This document shows positions 32,812 through 44,607 of a stretch of DNA of 64,000 bases, piece by piece. The DNA lies in the NCBI GenBank assembly GCA_963932465.1, contig OZ010791.1:320412283-320476282 (forward strand), written 5' to 3'. The notes under the pieces are model-generated. The model made no database searches. It was not told the DNA's origin and saw only the letters and a program-made list of their open reading frames with translations. The DNA comes from Maratus speciosus. Its lineage: Eukaryota; Arthropoda; Arachnida; Araneae; Salticidae. How positions within the stretch are numbered: the first letter of the stretch is position 1; each line of letters opens with the position of its first letter. Both the position numbers and the translations under genes were made by a program.

Positions 32812-33330
32812 CTGGACACGATATGACTATTTTTAGAAAATACGTATCTGTGAGTCTGTCAGTCTGTCTGTGAGTCTGCCTGTGAGTCTGTCAGTCTGTA
32901 CCTTACACAAATATTATAGGCGCTCTCTCTCAAGAACTAATGCACGAAATATTTCCACGATTTCTCCAGCATCTCAATCTTAAGAACTAAGACATGAATT
33001 TCGATCAAACTTCAGATTCAGTTAGTCCCTGATATAAGTTGATGCTGATTAAGTTTTGTGTAAATCACCCAACATGTGGTTATTCTGCTATTAATCTGCT
33101 ATTCTGCATTTTTTAGTATTTACAAGATTTTAGTGATCGTCATATCGCAAGAACTAGTTCACGGAATTTCATATCTTTAGAATCCTCGTGATATGTATAT
33201 ATTGTTATTTAATTTTAGCACTGTGATAGCAAATTTTGAAGTATTAACATGTATGAGATAGAAGAAAGTTTTGGGATTGGCACATCCGACTAATTTAAAT
33301 AGTCATCGTTGTCTCTAATACAATGCTCAA

Positions 33331-33357
33331 ACAAGTGTATATTATTACTACACTTGT
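33331..33357. repeat. 9 bp perfect hairpin
   Basis: ACAAGTGTA at 33331-33339 and TACACTTGT at 33349-33357 are exact complements around a 9-base AT loop. Its role is unknown. Confidence 0.55.
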
Positions 33358-33760
33358 CCTATTTACTTAATTACACTATCTACGATAGTGTTTTCAGGAA
33401 CGTGTTACACGGAAATAATAAACAACACTAGTATGTACAATTTTTGAAATAAGTTAAAAATATGGAGAATGTGAAATATCTATAATTTAATTCCTTTAGG
33501 ATTATGAAATCAAACATGATCAAGTGTTTAAATGCATTTGATGTATCCATACATTATAAAAATTCAACGCCATAATTATAAGAATTCACCATGCACAGTG
33601 ACTAACAGCACAAATTTTACACTAAACAAAACTATGATCATCAGTATAAGCACATCTACAATATTCTGTTGAAGTTACTTGCGTAAGTAGTAGCATGGTG
33701 AAAGAAACTCTCTTTGTCCCAAAGCTTCGGATAAACTGTGAAAATTTTCACAAAATTTTC

Positions 33761-33926
33761 CACTAGTATTTCAGTTATAAATAATATAAAGGTAGGAAAT
33801 TATTTGTATGACAAACTTCCTTGAAGGTAATTATTTAAATTCGCACTAATATTTCAGTTATAAATAATATAAAGGTAGTAAATTATTTGTATGACAAACT
33901 TCCCTGAAAGCAATTATTTCATTTTG
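33761..33926 (+). repeat. 83 bp tandem duplication
   Basis: The segment from CACTAGTATTTCAGTTATAA at 33761 recurs from 33844 with only a handful of changes over 76 bp, giving a period of 83 bp. It is the least diverged duplication in this part and is non-coding. Confidence 0.85.
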
Positions 33927-35588
33927 CTTGGTGTGGTTTACATAATTTATTTGAGTAAACAAATTTTACGTTCTAAATTTCAAAAGTATAATTATAATTA
34001 AACTCGATTTCTTCACTGTGCATTTCTATGTAATCTCTTGCTTTGAAAATTTACAGTAACAGGTATCTTCCCTCTCTAATATAAAGTAAATATTTAATGC
34101 GATATTTTGTTGACATTTGTGAGCTTCTCAATGCCTAGCATTCACAAACTAGAATTTGAATTGATTAAATAATTAATTGTATTAAAATTGCAATTAAAAT
34201 CATTTTTGTTTTTACGTGCGTACCATTTGTTTTCTTATAGTTAATTATTCTAATACAAAATTTAAAGTACAAAAAAATTTAATATAGATATAAAATACAG
34301 ATAACAAATGTAATGTAAAACTAAGGCATGTTGGCAGCATTTAATTTGGTTAAATGAATATTTTAATGCTAATTTATTAAAAAGAAAACAGTCTGCATAA
34401 AAAACTGTTTAATTCTCGAATATTTTACATTTACGATATAAAATGACTTTTTTCAAGTCAAACTGTTACAAATGATAATTTAGTAGGAATAAAATGCTCA
34501 CTAAATAATGGAGAATGTATGTGAGTATCTAAATTGAAGATAAGAAGTAAGTAATAACGAAAAAATAATAGAAAATAAAAGATAGAAAATAATAATTTAC
34601 ATGTTATGCGTATTTTTCAATCGCGGAATTTTATTTGGAAAACTAGGTTTATCTTAATTTGACTTCCCCCCCCCCCCGCACACACGCACATCCCCAAAAA
34701 AAGTCAACCGGACCCGCAGCTAAAAAAACCAATCTGAACTGATGCCTGTCAATAATATAAAATAGGTCTCTAATTCGTACCTTTCAGCCAATAAATTCCC
34801 TGATTTAATAAGAGTTCTATTAACATATAGTACGTTACATTATCATATCTTAATTATAGCATATGCTAGATAGCTGTAGATATAACTTTATTCCTGTCGT
34901 TAACTGAATATGTTACCGTATATTAAGATCACCCTATATTGTTTACACTGTGCTTTTTGCGTTTCTTTCTCGTTGTAAAACCAATTGTAAATATGCTTTA
35001 AAGATAGTAAGATGATACGTTAAAATTGTAAATAATTTAACATTGAATAAATTTTATTAAAAAATATCCGTAAATATCTATATACACTTTTTATTGTGTT
35101 TCTTAATGTATACTCTTAACATCTTATAAGAACGTACCACTTGTTATCAATGCAATCGGTATCAATTGGTATCAATGCAATACTTATGTGAAATTTCAAT
35201 ATTTTTTCATGGAAGATGCAAAACAATATTTTATATATGTAGTTTTTCTTTTCAATTTTCTTTTTAAATTAACACGGTAAATTAAATTTTTAGCACTTTA
35301 CAACAAGTTTGAAAAGGGTTCATAACATTGGTTTGTCTGGCCGCCTGTCTGTCCGCTCTAGCTAAATATACTTTGATTTCAGCGACAACGATATATGTTA
35401 TGATGTTTACTATAGCGTGTTTGCTATTTAAGATAAAGAGTATAGTTTTTTTTTTTTTTTATTGTTAAGTATGTTATAGTTTGTTCAAGAAGAGATCACA
35501 ACTGTTACATTGCCTTCTATAGAAAAAAGTTCTTTGCGGTTTATTTTGATGCTCTTACAATCTTAAAAACAACAATGAAATTAATATA

Positions 35589-37944
35589 CAGGGTGCAATG
35601 TGTTATCAATCGCCTACCTTTAATTTCTCAACCGTTGATCGTAGACATATAGTTCCAATTACAAAAACATTTCAAATGAGGTAAATATTCATGTTGTGGC
35701 ATTATTTAAAGTAAAAAATCAATTTTATAAAAATTACGAAATCTAACTTTTTATACGGTCCCCCAGTCCCTATAGTTATATTTAGTAAAAGTTTACCTAT
35801 ATCATAACAAGCATAAAACAAAAAGTTCTACATCTGTACTACAAAAATTGACACAGTTATTAAATTTAATAGTTTGAGATTTTTTCGCATCATTTTGTCT
35901 TTCAATGAGGGATCAGTTAAAAGATGAATTAAAGTATTTCGAGATCAAAATCAGGGTGCAATGTCCTTTTTACGGCGAAACGACCTTTAGCCGGTATCGC
36001 CAAATTGGGGTGTTACGAAAGAAGGTTATTTCATTTAAAAATTTAAGCTGACTTTTAGGGGTCGTATACAAAGCGAAGATTGAAATAATGAAATTGAACA
36101 GAAAAATAAATACTAATTTGTTATATCAGAAAACGGTCTACTATGTGCAAATTGTGCGAACATCAAGGCCGATGCGCTGCTTCAGATAAACTAGAGAAGT
36201 GGTCTCAGTCGCATAGACCTATTTCTCGATTTAACCTCAGAGATGGGAGTCAAGTCCAGCGAACGCGGCGGATACTCTGCACGGACCACCATATCCAAGA
36301 ATCTGTTGATCAAATTCTGTGACCAGATACGCCCGGACATTTGATGTTTTATGCAGAGTGGGCCCCATCATGTTGAAACAACACCCGTCATGCATGTCAG
36401 AGAGACAGCTCTTCATACCAGTCACGTACCGTGTTTTGTAGCATATTCAGGTAACGATCGCCCGTTAAGGTCCCATCGTAGAAGATGGGTCTAACAATCT
36501 GGGTTCCCCATATACCGCACCACACGTGTCGTATTGTGCAGGCGATACAGGGGTTTTCCAGAGACCAGTAATGCACATTGTGCACATTCACAATTGCACC
36601 CCGTATAGACATTGACTCATCTGTCCACAGAATGTCACAAAGGAACGACGGATTTTCTCTAAGGTGTTGAGCATGAAATTACAATAATCAAATCGTCGTG
36701 CGTGGTCACTCAGCACCAATGCTTTCACCAGTGTCGGATGGTACGGATGCGCATCATGTGTATGTAACAAATGACAGACATGCTGACAACATGCCTCACT
36801 TATTTCCACCGTGCTCAGTTGTGGAATTAAAAGGGCGAATCCCAGACCCTCCTCCGGTGTCACTTGGATACTTGGATATTACACCTTACCCGTCTACTAG
36901 TTCTGGGTCGTGGTGAAACAGAGCCGGTCTCTCAAAGATGGTGCAGTGCATTAGTTATAGTTTCATTCGTTAGATGTAGATCCTTAGGGAAATATTCTGA
37001 AAAAACACCCGCAGCCTCTATGGCATTTGTTTGACATTCACCATAAATAATAAGTATCATTTCGGCATATTGCATGTATCCGTAGCGTGCCATCACGATC
37101 GCAGTGCTGACTAGCATGTCCTCTGCTAGATGGCTCGTGTTTTATTCCGAACGTGTGACGCTGCGGTACAATTGTAATTTGCATAATCCCAATTTTCATG
37201 CTCGTTATAGCTCGCCTAGTCGTTTGCATTCCGCTGCCACTTATCTAGTTCTTAGAGAGTATGTTTTATTTTTCGGTTGTCGATTCTACCTACTTTGAGG
37301 TTTGAATGTTGTTCGACCCATAAAAGTATTAAACAACACTTTGAACAGAATCTCTAGCAGATTACGGCGTTTGACGTATTCATTTTTTATATTAGACCGT
37401 TTTCTAATATTATAATAAATTGATATTTAATTTTTTGTTTAACTTCAATATTTATTCTTCAATTTTTATACGACCCCTAAAAGTCAGCTAAAATTTTTAA
37501 ATGAAGTAACCCTCTTTGGTAGTACAAAATTTGCTGATACCGGTTAAAGGTGGTTTCGCCGTAAAAAGGACATTGCACCCTGTTTTTGATCTCGAATTAC
37601 ATTAATTCCTCTTTTAACTGATCCCTCATTGAAAGAGAAAATCACGAGAAAAAATCTCAGACTTTGAAATTTAATAACTGTGTCAATTTTTGTAGTACAG
37701 ATGTAGAACTTTTTGTTTTATGCCTGTTATGATATAGGTAAACTTTTACTAAATATAACTATAGGGATTGGGGGATCGTATAAAAAGTTAGATTTCGTAA
37801 TTTTTATAAAATTGATTTTTTGCTTTAAATAATGCCACAACATGATTATTTACCTCATTTGAAAAGTTTTTGTAATTGGAACTATATGTCTACGACCAAC
37901 GGTTGAGAAATTAAAGGTCGTCGATAGATAACATATTGCACCCT
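35589..37944 (-). mobile_element. mariner element with double nested inverted repeats
   Basis: The outer ends are CAGGGTGCAATGTGTTATC at 35589 and, in reverse, TAGGGTGCAATATGTTATC from 37944. Inside these, at 35953 and ending at 37581, a second inverted pair CAGGGTGCAATGTCCTTTTT is present. Inverted similarity is continuous from 35589 to about 36140 and from about 37395 to 37944, about 550 bp per arm. Between the arms lies a decayed mariner transposase on the minus strand. TA dinucleotides flank the left end; the right end is slightly altered. Confidence 0.8.
36180..37117 (-). pseudogene. mariner transposase pseudogene
   Basis: The minus strand reads ARYGYMQYAEMILIIYGECQ with NAIEAAGVFSEYFP from 37117, the N-terminal helix-turn-helix region of a mariner family. 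The middle has HPYHPTLVKALVLSDHARR. The first catalytic block is LWTDES (Asp at 36619-36621), followed in the 36397-36612 frame by NVHNVHYWSLENP. The second block, 36237-36425, has MHDGCCFNMMGPTLHKT with Asp, then ILGYGGP. A remnant of the third block, GLDSHL, follows and is interrupted by stops; VYATETTSL is still readable near 36200. At least two frameshifts (near 36590 and 36410) and stops disable it. The C-terminal end is truncated. Confidence 0.8.
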
Positions 37945-37945
37945 A

Positions 37946-39284
37946 TATATTACCGAGGAGCGCTGCAACGTGATTTCAAAATATTATGGAGCGCAAAGCA
38001 ATTACAGTCGGTTTACAGACATGCACAAATATACCATACATTATGATCTATGGGGGAAATATCAGCACGGTATTTCAATGATGTTACAACTTCTTTAAAC
38101 ATAATTAAAAAAATATGCATAACTGAGGCGCACTGATATGTGCTTTCTAAAGATTATGTAGTATGTACTACATAATCTACATAATCTACATAAGTACTAC
38201 ACAAGCCGTAAAAAATTACGGCTCATTTACACAAATGTATTCAATTATAACTAGAACAGACTACGAGTTTTAATTTCTGGTAGTATGCCTTCAACTGTGC
38301 TATGTGTTTTTAATCTGGAAATGCGTTTTACAACATTATGTGGTGTGTATAAAGTCTATAAATGATATTTAAATATGCACAAAAAAATTTAAGCATTACC
38401 GTCCATAGGTGTGAATTGTTTAAAGAGCATTTTTAACTACATTATACATTTTCCAGCTGAACTTTATCTTTGTATACTAAAGGTGCACGTAGAATATAAT
38501 TTTTTCATCTAAAAGGTTGCGGAAAAGAAATTCGATAGTTTGCCGCTTACGGATGGTAACTGTTGAATGTGCGTTTTGAATTTTCCGCTGCAAAATTTTA
38601 GTTTTTAATGTGATGTGCATAATATTTCAATTTCATTGTGTGGTATAAATTAAAACTCTATGGATCGTATACATGGCTGCAAACGCTAGAAGAAACAAAC
38701 GTTTTAAACATTGGAGTCAATTGGGTGTTTTAAAAATTATCTAGGGTTTTTTTAATAAAACAGGTGCTTTGGAAATGAACCTGGGAATAAATAATCTGTT
38801 ACACTGGAAATAAACTCCGTAAAAAGAAAAAAACAGTTTTCTGTAACTCTAGCTGCAAATAATAATTTGTATATATAGTGCTGGATAAACAGTCTTTACT
38901 TATAACGGATTTTTCCCTGTTTTATGTGTTTATTAATCTTCTTATTTAGGTACCTCCCCTAATATGGAAAGATAAAAATTGTATATATATTCGCAAATAA
39001 ATCGTAAAATTTCATATGAAAGGTTAGAAAAAAATATATATTTTTTTGAAAACTGATGATGCTTCATAATATGTGCATAGTGCATTAATTTTCGTTCTTG
39101 CTATTACTTAAAATATAAAATATTTACAAAAGAGTTTTTAAATAAAATCTCGTTTTTAAAAAACTAAAATATTTCATTTCTTACAAATTCATGATGAAAT
39201 CAATCAGCGTTACAATGCTAGAAACGATTCGGTTTAATCGCGTTTTAGAAGTATTTCCTTCACCAGATTTTGAATGAAAAACTG
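37946..39284. other. gene-free stretch with a palindrome
   Basis: GATTATGTAG and CTACATAATC form a 10 bp hairpin at 38152-38177, followed by repeats of CTACATAAT. No coding region or element end was recognised elsewhere. Confidence 0.45.
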
Positions 39285-39642
39285 AATATATTTATATTTT
39301 TTCTGATATTACACAGCATTTGATTCAGTCCAAAATGTCAAAAAAAGAATTTAAAATATAAAAAATTCTAAAAGTGGGATAAAAATTTTCACTCTCATTT
39401 CTTTCAGAATATGCAATTTCCTCGAATCTATTGAGATTTCGAAAAGATTAAGCCTTTCAGGGATCAAAGGAAAAATCTAGAAGATCTCTTCTATTTAGTA
39501 TGGAATTTATTATGGCAAAAGATTTTTAAAATTGATGGAACAAAAATTTATGCGAAAGAAATGCTTAATAATTCTTCTTAAGAAATTTTCTTTTGAATTT
39601 AAATGAGTACTTTGAATTATATTTACTTTGAAATGAATAAAG
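39285..39642 (+). repeat. dispersed direct repeat, copy 1
   Basis: This segment matches 44608-44952 in the same orientation, with GAATTTAAAATATA, GAATCTATTGAGATTTC, GATTAAGCCTTTCAGGGATC and AAAATTTATGCGA in the same order. The copies are roughly 80 percent alike by eye. Together they bracket the SINE and foldback element between them. Confidence 0.75.
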
Positions 39643-39889
39643 CTCATTTTAATATGATTGCTTCTAGTTACGTAAAACAAAATTTATATATTAAATATCT
39701 ACACAATTTATCGCATTGTTGAGTGATTACGCGTATACTCGTGTTGTCGTATCTGATACCTTTTACACTTATTTGTAACCACTAATTTTGAAAAATAAGT
39801 TTTACTTTCTTTAATAACAGAAATTTGCAATAAAATAAACTGAAAACGAAAAACTAGATCTTTGTCGTTGCAATCTATGAAAACCGCCC

Positions 39890-40130
39890 TGGACTATAGT
39901 ATTTACTTTCTTGACAACTGTCCTTGGGGTGGTATGCAGTGTATGTCCCGGTCATGTAGTCAGCCTAACACGGGGTCCTCAGTGTTTAGTACTGAAGCTA
40001 CGTATTCATTTTATGAAACCTGAAAAGATGAAATGTTGATTAAACCTTGCCAAGTCAGCAGGCCAGAATTGAACTAGGGACCTGTTGCGTGGTGGATAGA
40101 CGCACTGACCACGACTCTACTGGGCAGTTA
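39890..40130 (-). repeat. tRNA-derived SINE
   Basis: Read on the minus strand from about 40127, CCCAGTAGAGTCGTGGTCAG fits a degenerate A box and CCTAGTTCAATTCTGG (about 40078 down to 40063) fits a B box, as in a tRNA-derived polymerase III promoter. A non-tRNA body of about 170 bp follows (containing AACACTGAGGACCCCGTG in this orientation), ending near 39890. The tail is not a clear poly(A). Confidence 0.6.
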
Positions 40131-40909
40131 AATAAGGCGAAGATCATTAAAAATTAAGTTTAAAAGGTAAAAATGAAAGTAATTCAAAAACTGTTTCATA
40201 TTACATTGCTAGTTAATAAAGTATTAATTAATGAATTTTGGTTAAGGCAGCTACATTAATTAACCCTTTCCAGGGCGGAGGTGTGTTATTTATACCAGTT
40301 ACTTTTATTCCCAAAATGCCACTTCTGCATAATATTTTTTTAGTAAAATTTGTTTTTTATAATGTACTTGAAGAAAATAATTTATTTTCAAGTTTTGCTT
40401 TTTCGTAAGTTCTTCTGACACTTAATTATTTCTACATTTCTGCAAAAGAAGTATATTCCCCCTGAAAATGTTAAGTAATTTGAAACTTTAGCTTTTCGAA
40501 TTAAGTCATAATCGGAAGAAAAAAAATGTAAATTATAAATAAAAATACCAATGCATGTTTACTCTCACTACACACGATATTACTTTACGTGTTTTCGCTA
40601 TAGCGTAATTTAGTTAAAACTGAAAACTCACGATAGCAAATGAAAATGACGGTAAATTAACGCATATTAGAGTCGCACATTACACTGAAAAAAAAAATGG
40701 TTTCTCAAAATTGAGTAAAAAGTACTCATTTTTAAATACGTCACATACTTAAAATAGCTCCGATCCAAATGTACTCAAAATTGAGAAACACGTGTACTCA
40801 TTTTTGATTCCATGGATGTGTTCAAATATGAACCGATAGGTACTCATTTTTTATCTTATGTATGTATTCAAATATGAAGTGTTTATGTACTCATTTTTGA
40901 TCCCATGTA

Positions 40910-42454
40910 CAGTGCTGGAAAAAATTAAAAAGCCGATAGAAAAATTTACAAAAGTCAAAAAGTAATGGAATTATTGATATCGCAAATTCTATTTACATTT
41001 GCATGATCAACATCGCAATAATACGCATAAACTTTGTTTAGAAAAAAGGAAGGGGGAACATAAATTATGCTGATTTCTTACAACCAATGAAAAACAACTT
41101 GGAAAAAATTATAAAGCCGATGGTTCTAGCCTCATTTGGCATAATGCCAAACTTGAGAAAGCAGGTCGCCAGGGAAGTTTAGATAAATGTAAACGCGTTA
41201 TGACCATTCATTTTGTATTTGGTGTGTTTAATACAATGCCAAGAGGAAAAAAGTTATCCAATGGTGAACAAATTAAAATATTAACTTTAAATGAAGCTGG
41301 AATGTCTGGTTCTAATATTGCAAGAAAAATAGGAAGGTCCAAGGCTGCAGTAAACAGTTTTCTCAGAAATCCCGAAGATTATGGCAGTAAGAAGCGTACA
41401 GGAAGACCGAAATCCTTAACTGTAAGGCAATCAAGACAAATCCGGAAGCTAGCTTGCGCAGAAAAAATGTCGTCAGCCCAAATTCAAGAACAGTTACAAT
41501 TACCATGTACAAGCCGAACGGTAAGAAATGTTTTAAATAACAATCCCATTGTTCAATTAAAAAAAAAATAAGGAAAACCTCCTCTTTCTAAGCACCACAA
41601 AAATGCTCGCTTAGACTTTGCACGAAAACATTTAACTGAAAGCACAAATTGGAGAGATGTTGTCTTTTCCGATGAAAAGAAATTTAATTTCGATGGACCC
41701 GACGGCTATAAATTCTTTTGGCATGATTTACGACAGGAACCTCATATTTTTTCAAAGCGTCAATTTGGAGGTGGTTCGGTAATGGTTTGGACTGCATTTG
41801 CTGCCTGTGGAACCACTCCAATTGTTTTCATGCATAACAAAATGAATTTAGTTATGTATCAAGATATGTTAGGAGATAATTTATTACCCATTGCTTCTCT
41901 TATAACTTCCGGAGACTGGACATTTCAGCAGGACAACGCTTCTGTTCATGTTTCGAAGTCAACTAAATCTTGGCTGGAAGCTAATCAGGTGAAATGCCTT
42001 CAATGGCCAGCTCGTAGCGCCGATCTGAATGTAATAGAAAATCTCTGGGGAATTTTAGCCCGAAATGTTTACAAAACTGGACGACAATTCAATTCAAAGT
42101 TAGATTTGATGAATGCTATTAAAAACTGCTGGAACAATATTGATGCACGTACTTTGTGTGGTCTGATAAATTTAATGAACAAGAGACTAGTCAAAGTCAT
42201 CGAAAAAAAAAGGGTCTCACATCGATTATTGATGAAATACATGTATCGACTTTATAATTGTTTCCAACTTTCTTTGTACAGATAATTTTCTTAAGTCTAT
42301 TAACCTTTTATTAATGTAGTTATTAATGTATTTCTTTTTTTCTTTACTTCCTTGTAGCATATAATATATATGTATGAAATTTCACAAATGTTCCATTTTT
42401 TGTTTTTTAATTATATCATATTTTCAAGTGGCTTTTTAATTTTTTCCACCACTG
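40910..42454 (+). mobile_element. Tc3-like (Tc1 family) transposon, 1545 bp, nearly complete
   Basis: The left end CAGTGCTGGAAAAAATTAAA and the right end in reverse CAGTGGTGGAAAAAATTAAA are almost perfect inverted repeats of about 30 bp, each next to TA. The length and layout are those of a complete Tc1-type element with one transposase gene. It sits inside the left arm of the foldback element, splitting a repeat that resumes with TATGTATTCAAATA at 42455. Confidence 0.92.
41236..42285 (+). pseudogene. Tc3-like DD34E transposase with one in-frame stop
   Basis: The start is taken at MPRGKKLSNGEQ (41236), the usual N terminus of Tc3-like transposases, not at the upstream ATG at 41200. The first 111 codons carry two helix-turn-helix regions (IARKIGRSKAAVNSFLRNP, then a GRPKSL hinge and a second HTH). 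A TAA at 41569-41571, after a Lys run, interrupts the frame; the same frame then continues to 42285. The catalytic residues are Asp in VVFSDEKKF (41671-41673), Asp in FQQDNAS (41932-41934) and Glu in NVIENLW (42037-42039), with 34 residues between the last two. So all three DD34E residues survive. The total of 349 codons matches the family. A single base change made the stop, and no frameshift is present, so the copy is young. Confidence 0.9.
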
Positions 42455-42456
42455 TA

Positions 42457-43394
42457 TGTATTCAAATAAGAACTTAAAAGTAATTGCTTTCTGTTAAATA
42501 TTCAATACATTTTTTTTCTTATTTTACGCTATCAGCTGTACTTTCAGTAAATATTACATTAATGCAAATATTAAATTATGCACATCATTTTAAAATAATT
42601 TAAAAATGTTTGAAAATAACGATTTATGAAATGATATTGAAATGTAACTGATTTATGAAGAAGAATGCGTGTGTTTTTTTAAATGTCTGAAATCATTTTC
42701 TGTTCAAAAATTATAAAAAAGTTACTTTTATTTGTAATGTGAAAATGGCATCAATAAGCATTTAATTAATAAAATAATAAACCATGACTATTTTCCCCTT
42801 ACTTTCAATATAAAAGGAGTACTTCAGTTGCCACGATTACAAAATTTGTACTAAAAAGTACAAAAAAATTAGTATCTCAAAAATAAATTGATATACAGCT
42901 TTCAAACAAATTGCATTTAAAAGCACATTTTTTTCCTGTACGAAGGTGTAAAAATTGAAAATGTTCGACGTTTAGAAGTTTAAAAATTTGCAATAGCAAA
43001 AATTGCAAAACCGAAATTTCATTTCAAATTTCAAAGTGTTGCCATTCGCAAAATGACGTATGCGTTACGCACAGATATGTTTGTCCTTTATAATATAGAT
43101 ATGAACTAAAACAAGATGGCGTCCAAGATGGCCGATTAGTAACCACGTGCAAAACCAAAATAAGATACCGGGGTAAAAGACACACATTTTATAAAACACT
43201 TTCAAAACTAAAATAAGTTAAATGAAACAAGCTCCCCCCCCCCCCCGAGACTTTACTACAAATCAAAATAAAATGTTCTGACATTTATTTCCCCTCTGAA
43301 AATTATTAACAAGAAACATTTAATTGATTATTTACTAAGGAAAAAAATCGGAAGTATTATCAAGATACGCTAAACAATTACTTTTATGACACGA
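42457..43394. other. interior of the foldback element
   Basis: There is no transposase frame here. 42457-42640 is the inner inverted arm. 42700-43390 has no recognised homology; it includes a C run at 43232-43246 and AACAAGATGGCGTCCAAGATGG-like sequence at 43110-43135. Confidence 0.45.
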
Positions 43395-44607
43395 GCATTG
43401 TTTCCAAGCACTTTTAAATCATTTTAAAATACTGTGCATAATTTAATATTTACATTAATATAATATTTACAGAAGGTACATCAGATTACATTAAACAAGA
43501 AAAAAATGTATTGAATATTTAACAGAGAGCAATTACTTTCAAAGTATTCAGCGGCGAAATATTGATAATCCCATTTTTCTAATTTTTGTTTTCACGAACA
43601 AACCCATCTCACTTAGCACACAGACCAGATCGAACCTACGAAGCGCTGATAACAACAACAACACAGTGTAACCTTACGCGTTATAAAGAAGACACAGCAT
43701 ATAGTTCCTTCAGAGGAATAAAAATGTAATATTAAACCTCTGATTTCCACTGTCCATTACTTTGTTTTCCAATTAAAGAACATCTTTTAAGCCGCCATGA
43801 ATGAAATAAACCACTACAAAGTACAAAATTATCGTTTCTTTTGGATTTGATAACATGTGAAGTATCAAAAGTGAGAAAAAATAAGTTCATTTTTGATCCA
43901 AACATATTCAATTCGATATGAGTACATCGATTTACTCATTTTTGAGTACTTCATTTTTTTTCAGTGTAGCGACGCATATATAACGTCCATTTTACTGTAA
44001 TTTTACAATAATTAAAATAATATTTCGTTGCCGAGCTTGGCATTTTAGTTAATTTTAACCCGATTAATCCTTAAATTATGTATTTTCAAATAAATTCACG
44101 TTACGCGTTTTCGGGTTAAGCGAGGAATTCTCTGGGCTATTAAATCGTGCTAGACGGGGACATTTGTATAGTCTTTTGCTCCCTCATGTTAATTTGTGAA
44201 TCTTGTGCCATTACATCTACAAATCATACATCAGCCAAAAATTAAAACAGTCGTTTAGATAAGCTTTCTCTTTAGTTTCTTTTTCACATTTTTGGTAAAA
44301 GGAGGGAGTTTCCATAAGATCATTTAGCCGTTATAAAACCTTAAAAAAAAAAAAAAAAAACATATTGTCCATCCGAAAATGTTTATTTCTGTTTTTAACA
44401 CCGTCTTGCTCAGTACTCAATTAACAAAACCTGTCTTCTACAGGTTTTTATTTATGTTGTGTGCCAAAGTGCCCATACCACTTATAAAACCTTTAAAAGC
44501 GTTTTTCTCAAAATCTTTTTTATTGAACTGGTGAACAGTGAACATTGTTGGAAAGTTACTATATAAGGAATCGACTTCCAATATGCAGTGAAGTTTAAAA
44601 TAAATAA

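Larger units (their letters stand above)
27007..32819. mobile_element. 5.8 kb non-autonomous hAT element carrying minisatellites
   Basis: The element is 27015-32811: TAGTGATGGGCGAT at the left and its exact complement ATCGCCCATCACTA at the right. It is flanked by perfect 8 bp copies of CTGGACAC (27007-27014 and 32812-32819), the hallmark of hAT transposition. No transposase frame is visible anywhere inside. The interior is a set of tandem arrays: about 118 bp units at 27480-28375, two larger units at 28381-28970, a 47 bp array at 29107-29400, a 148 bp array at 29580-30900, and inverted relatives of the first two arrays at 31170-32100. The right terminus is duplicated. A stem GGGCCCC/GGGGCCC lies at 27238-27261. 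Confidence 0.85.
26913..33290 (-). mobile_element. old repeat element split by a hAT insertion
   Basis: The parts 26913-27014 and 32812-33290 belong together once the hAT insertion is removed. They match, in reverse orientation, both ends of the element at 59975-61972: TTTACTTTCCTCTATCT at 26913, ACGGATTTACACGTTTTAG near 26983, a CTGT/GTCTGT-rich tract at 32850-32900, and AGATAGAAGAAAGTTTTGGG with GGATGTGCCAATCC in reverse at 33256-33287. No coding sequence is present in these parts. This copy lacks the 152 bp array of its relative. Confidence 0.65.
33291..35586. other. gene-free stretch
   Basis: There are no coding regions. A recent tandem duplication lies at 33761-33926 (listed separately). 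A C run and CACA-rich sequence lie at 34664-34692, and a T run at 35443-35460. GGTATCAAT words recur at 35139-35182. Confidence 0.45.
40683..43966. mobile_element. foldback element interrupted by a Tc3-like transposon
   Basis: The termini CACTGAAAAAAAAAATGG at 40683 and, in reverse from 43966, CACTGAAAAAAAATGAAG are each adjacent to TA. Inner inverted blocks at about 42463-42640 and 43395-43548 also match (AAAGTAATTGCT, CTGTTAAATATTCAATACAT, AATATTAAATTATGCACA). The left subterminal part repeats TACTCATTTTTGAT followed by CCATG and TGTATTCAAATA three times. Removing the nested 1545 bp element leaves about 1.74 kb with no transposase. The superfamily is undetermined. Confidence 0.7.
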
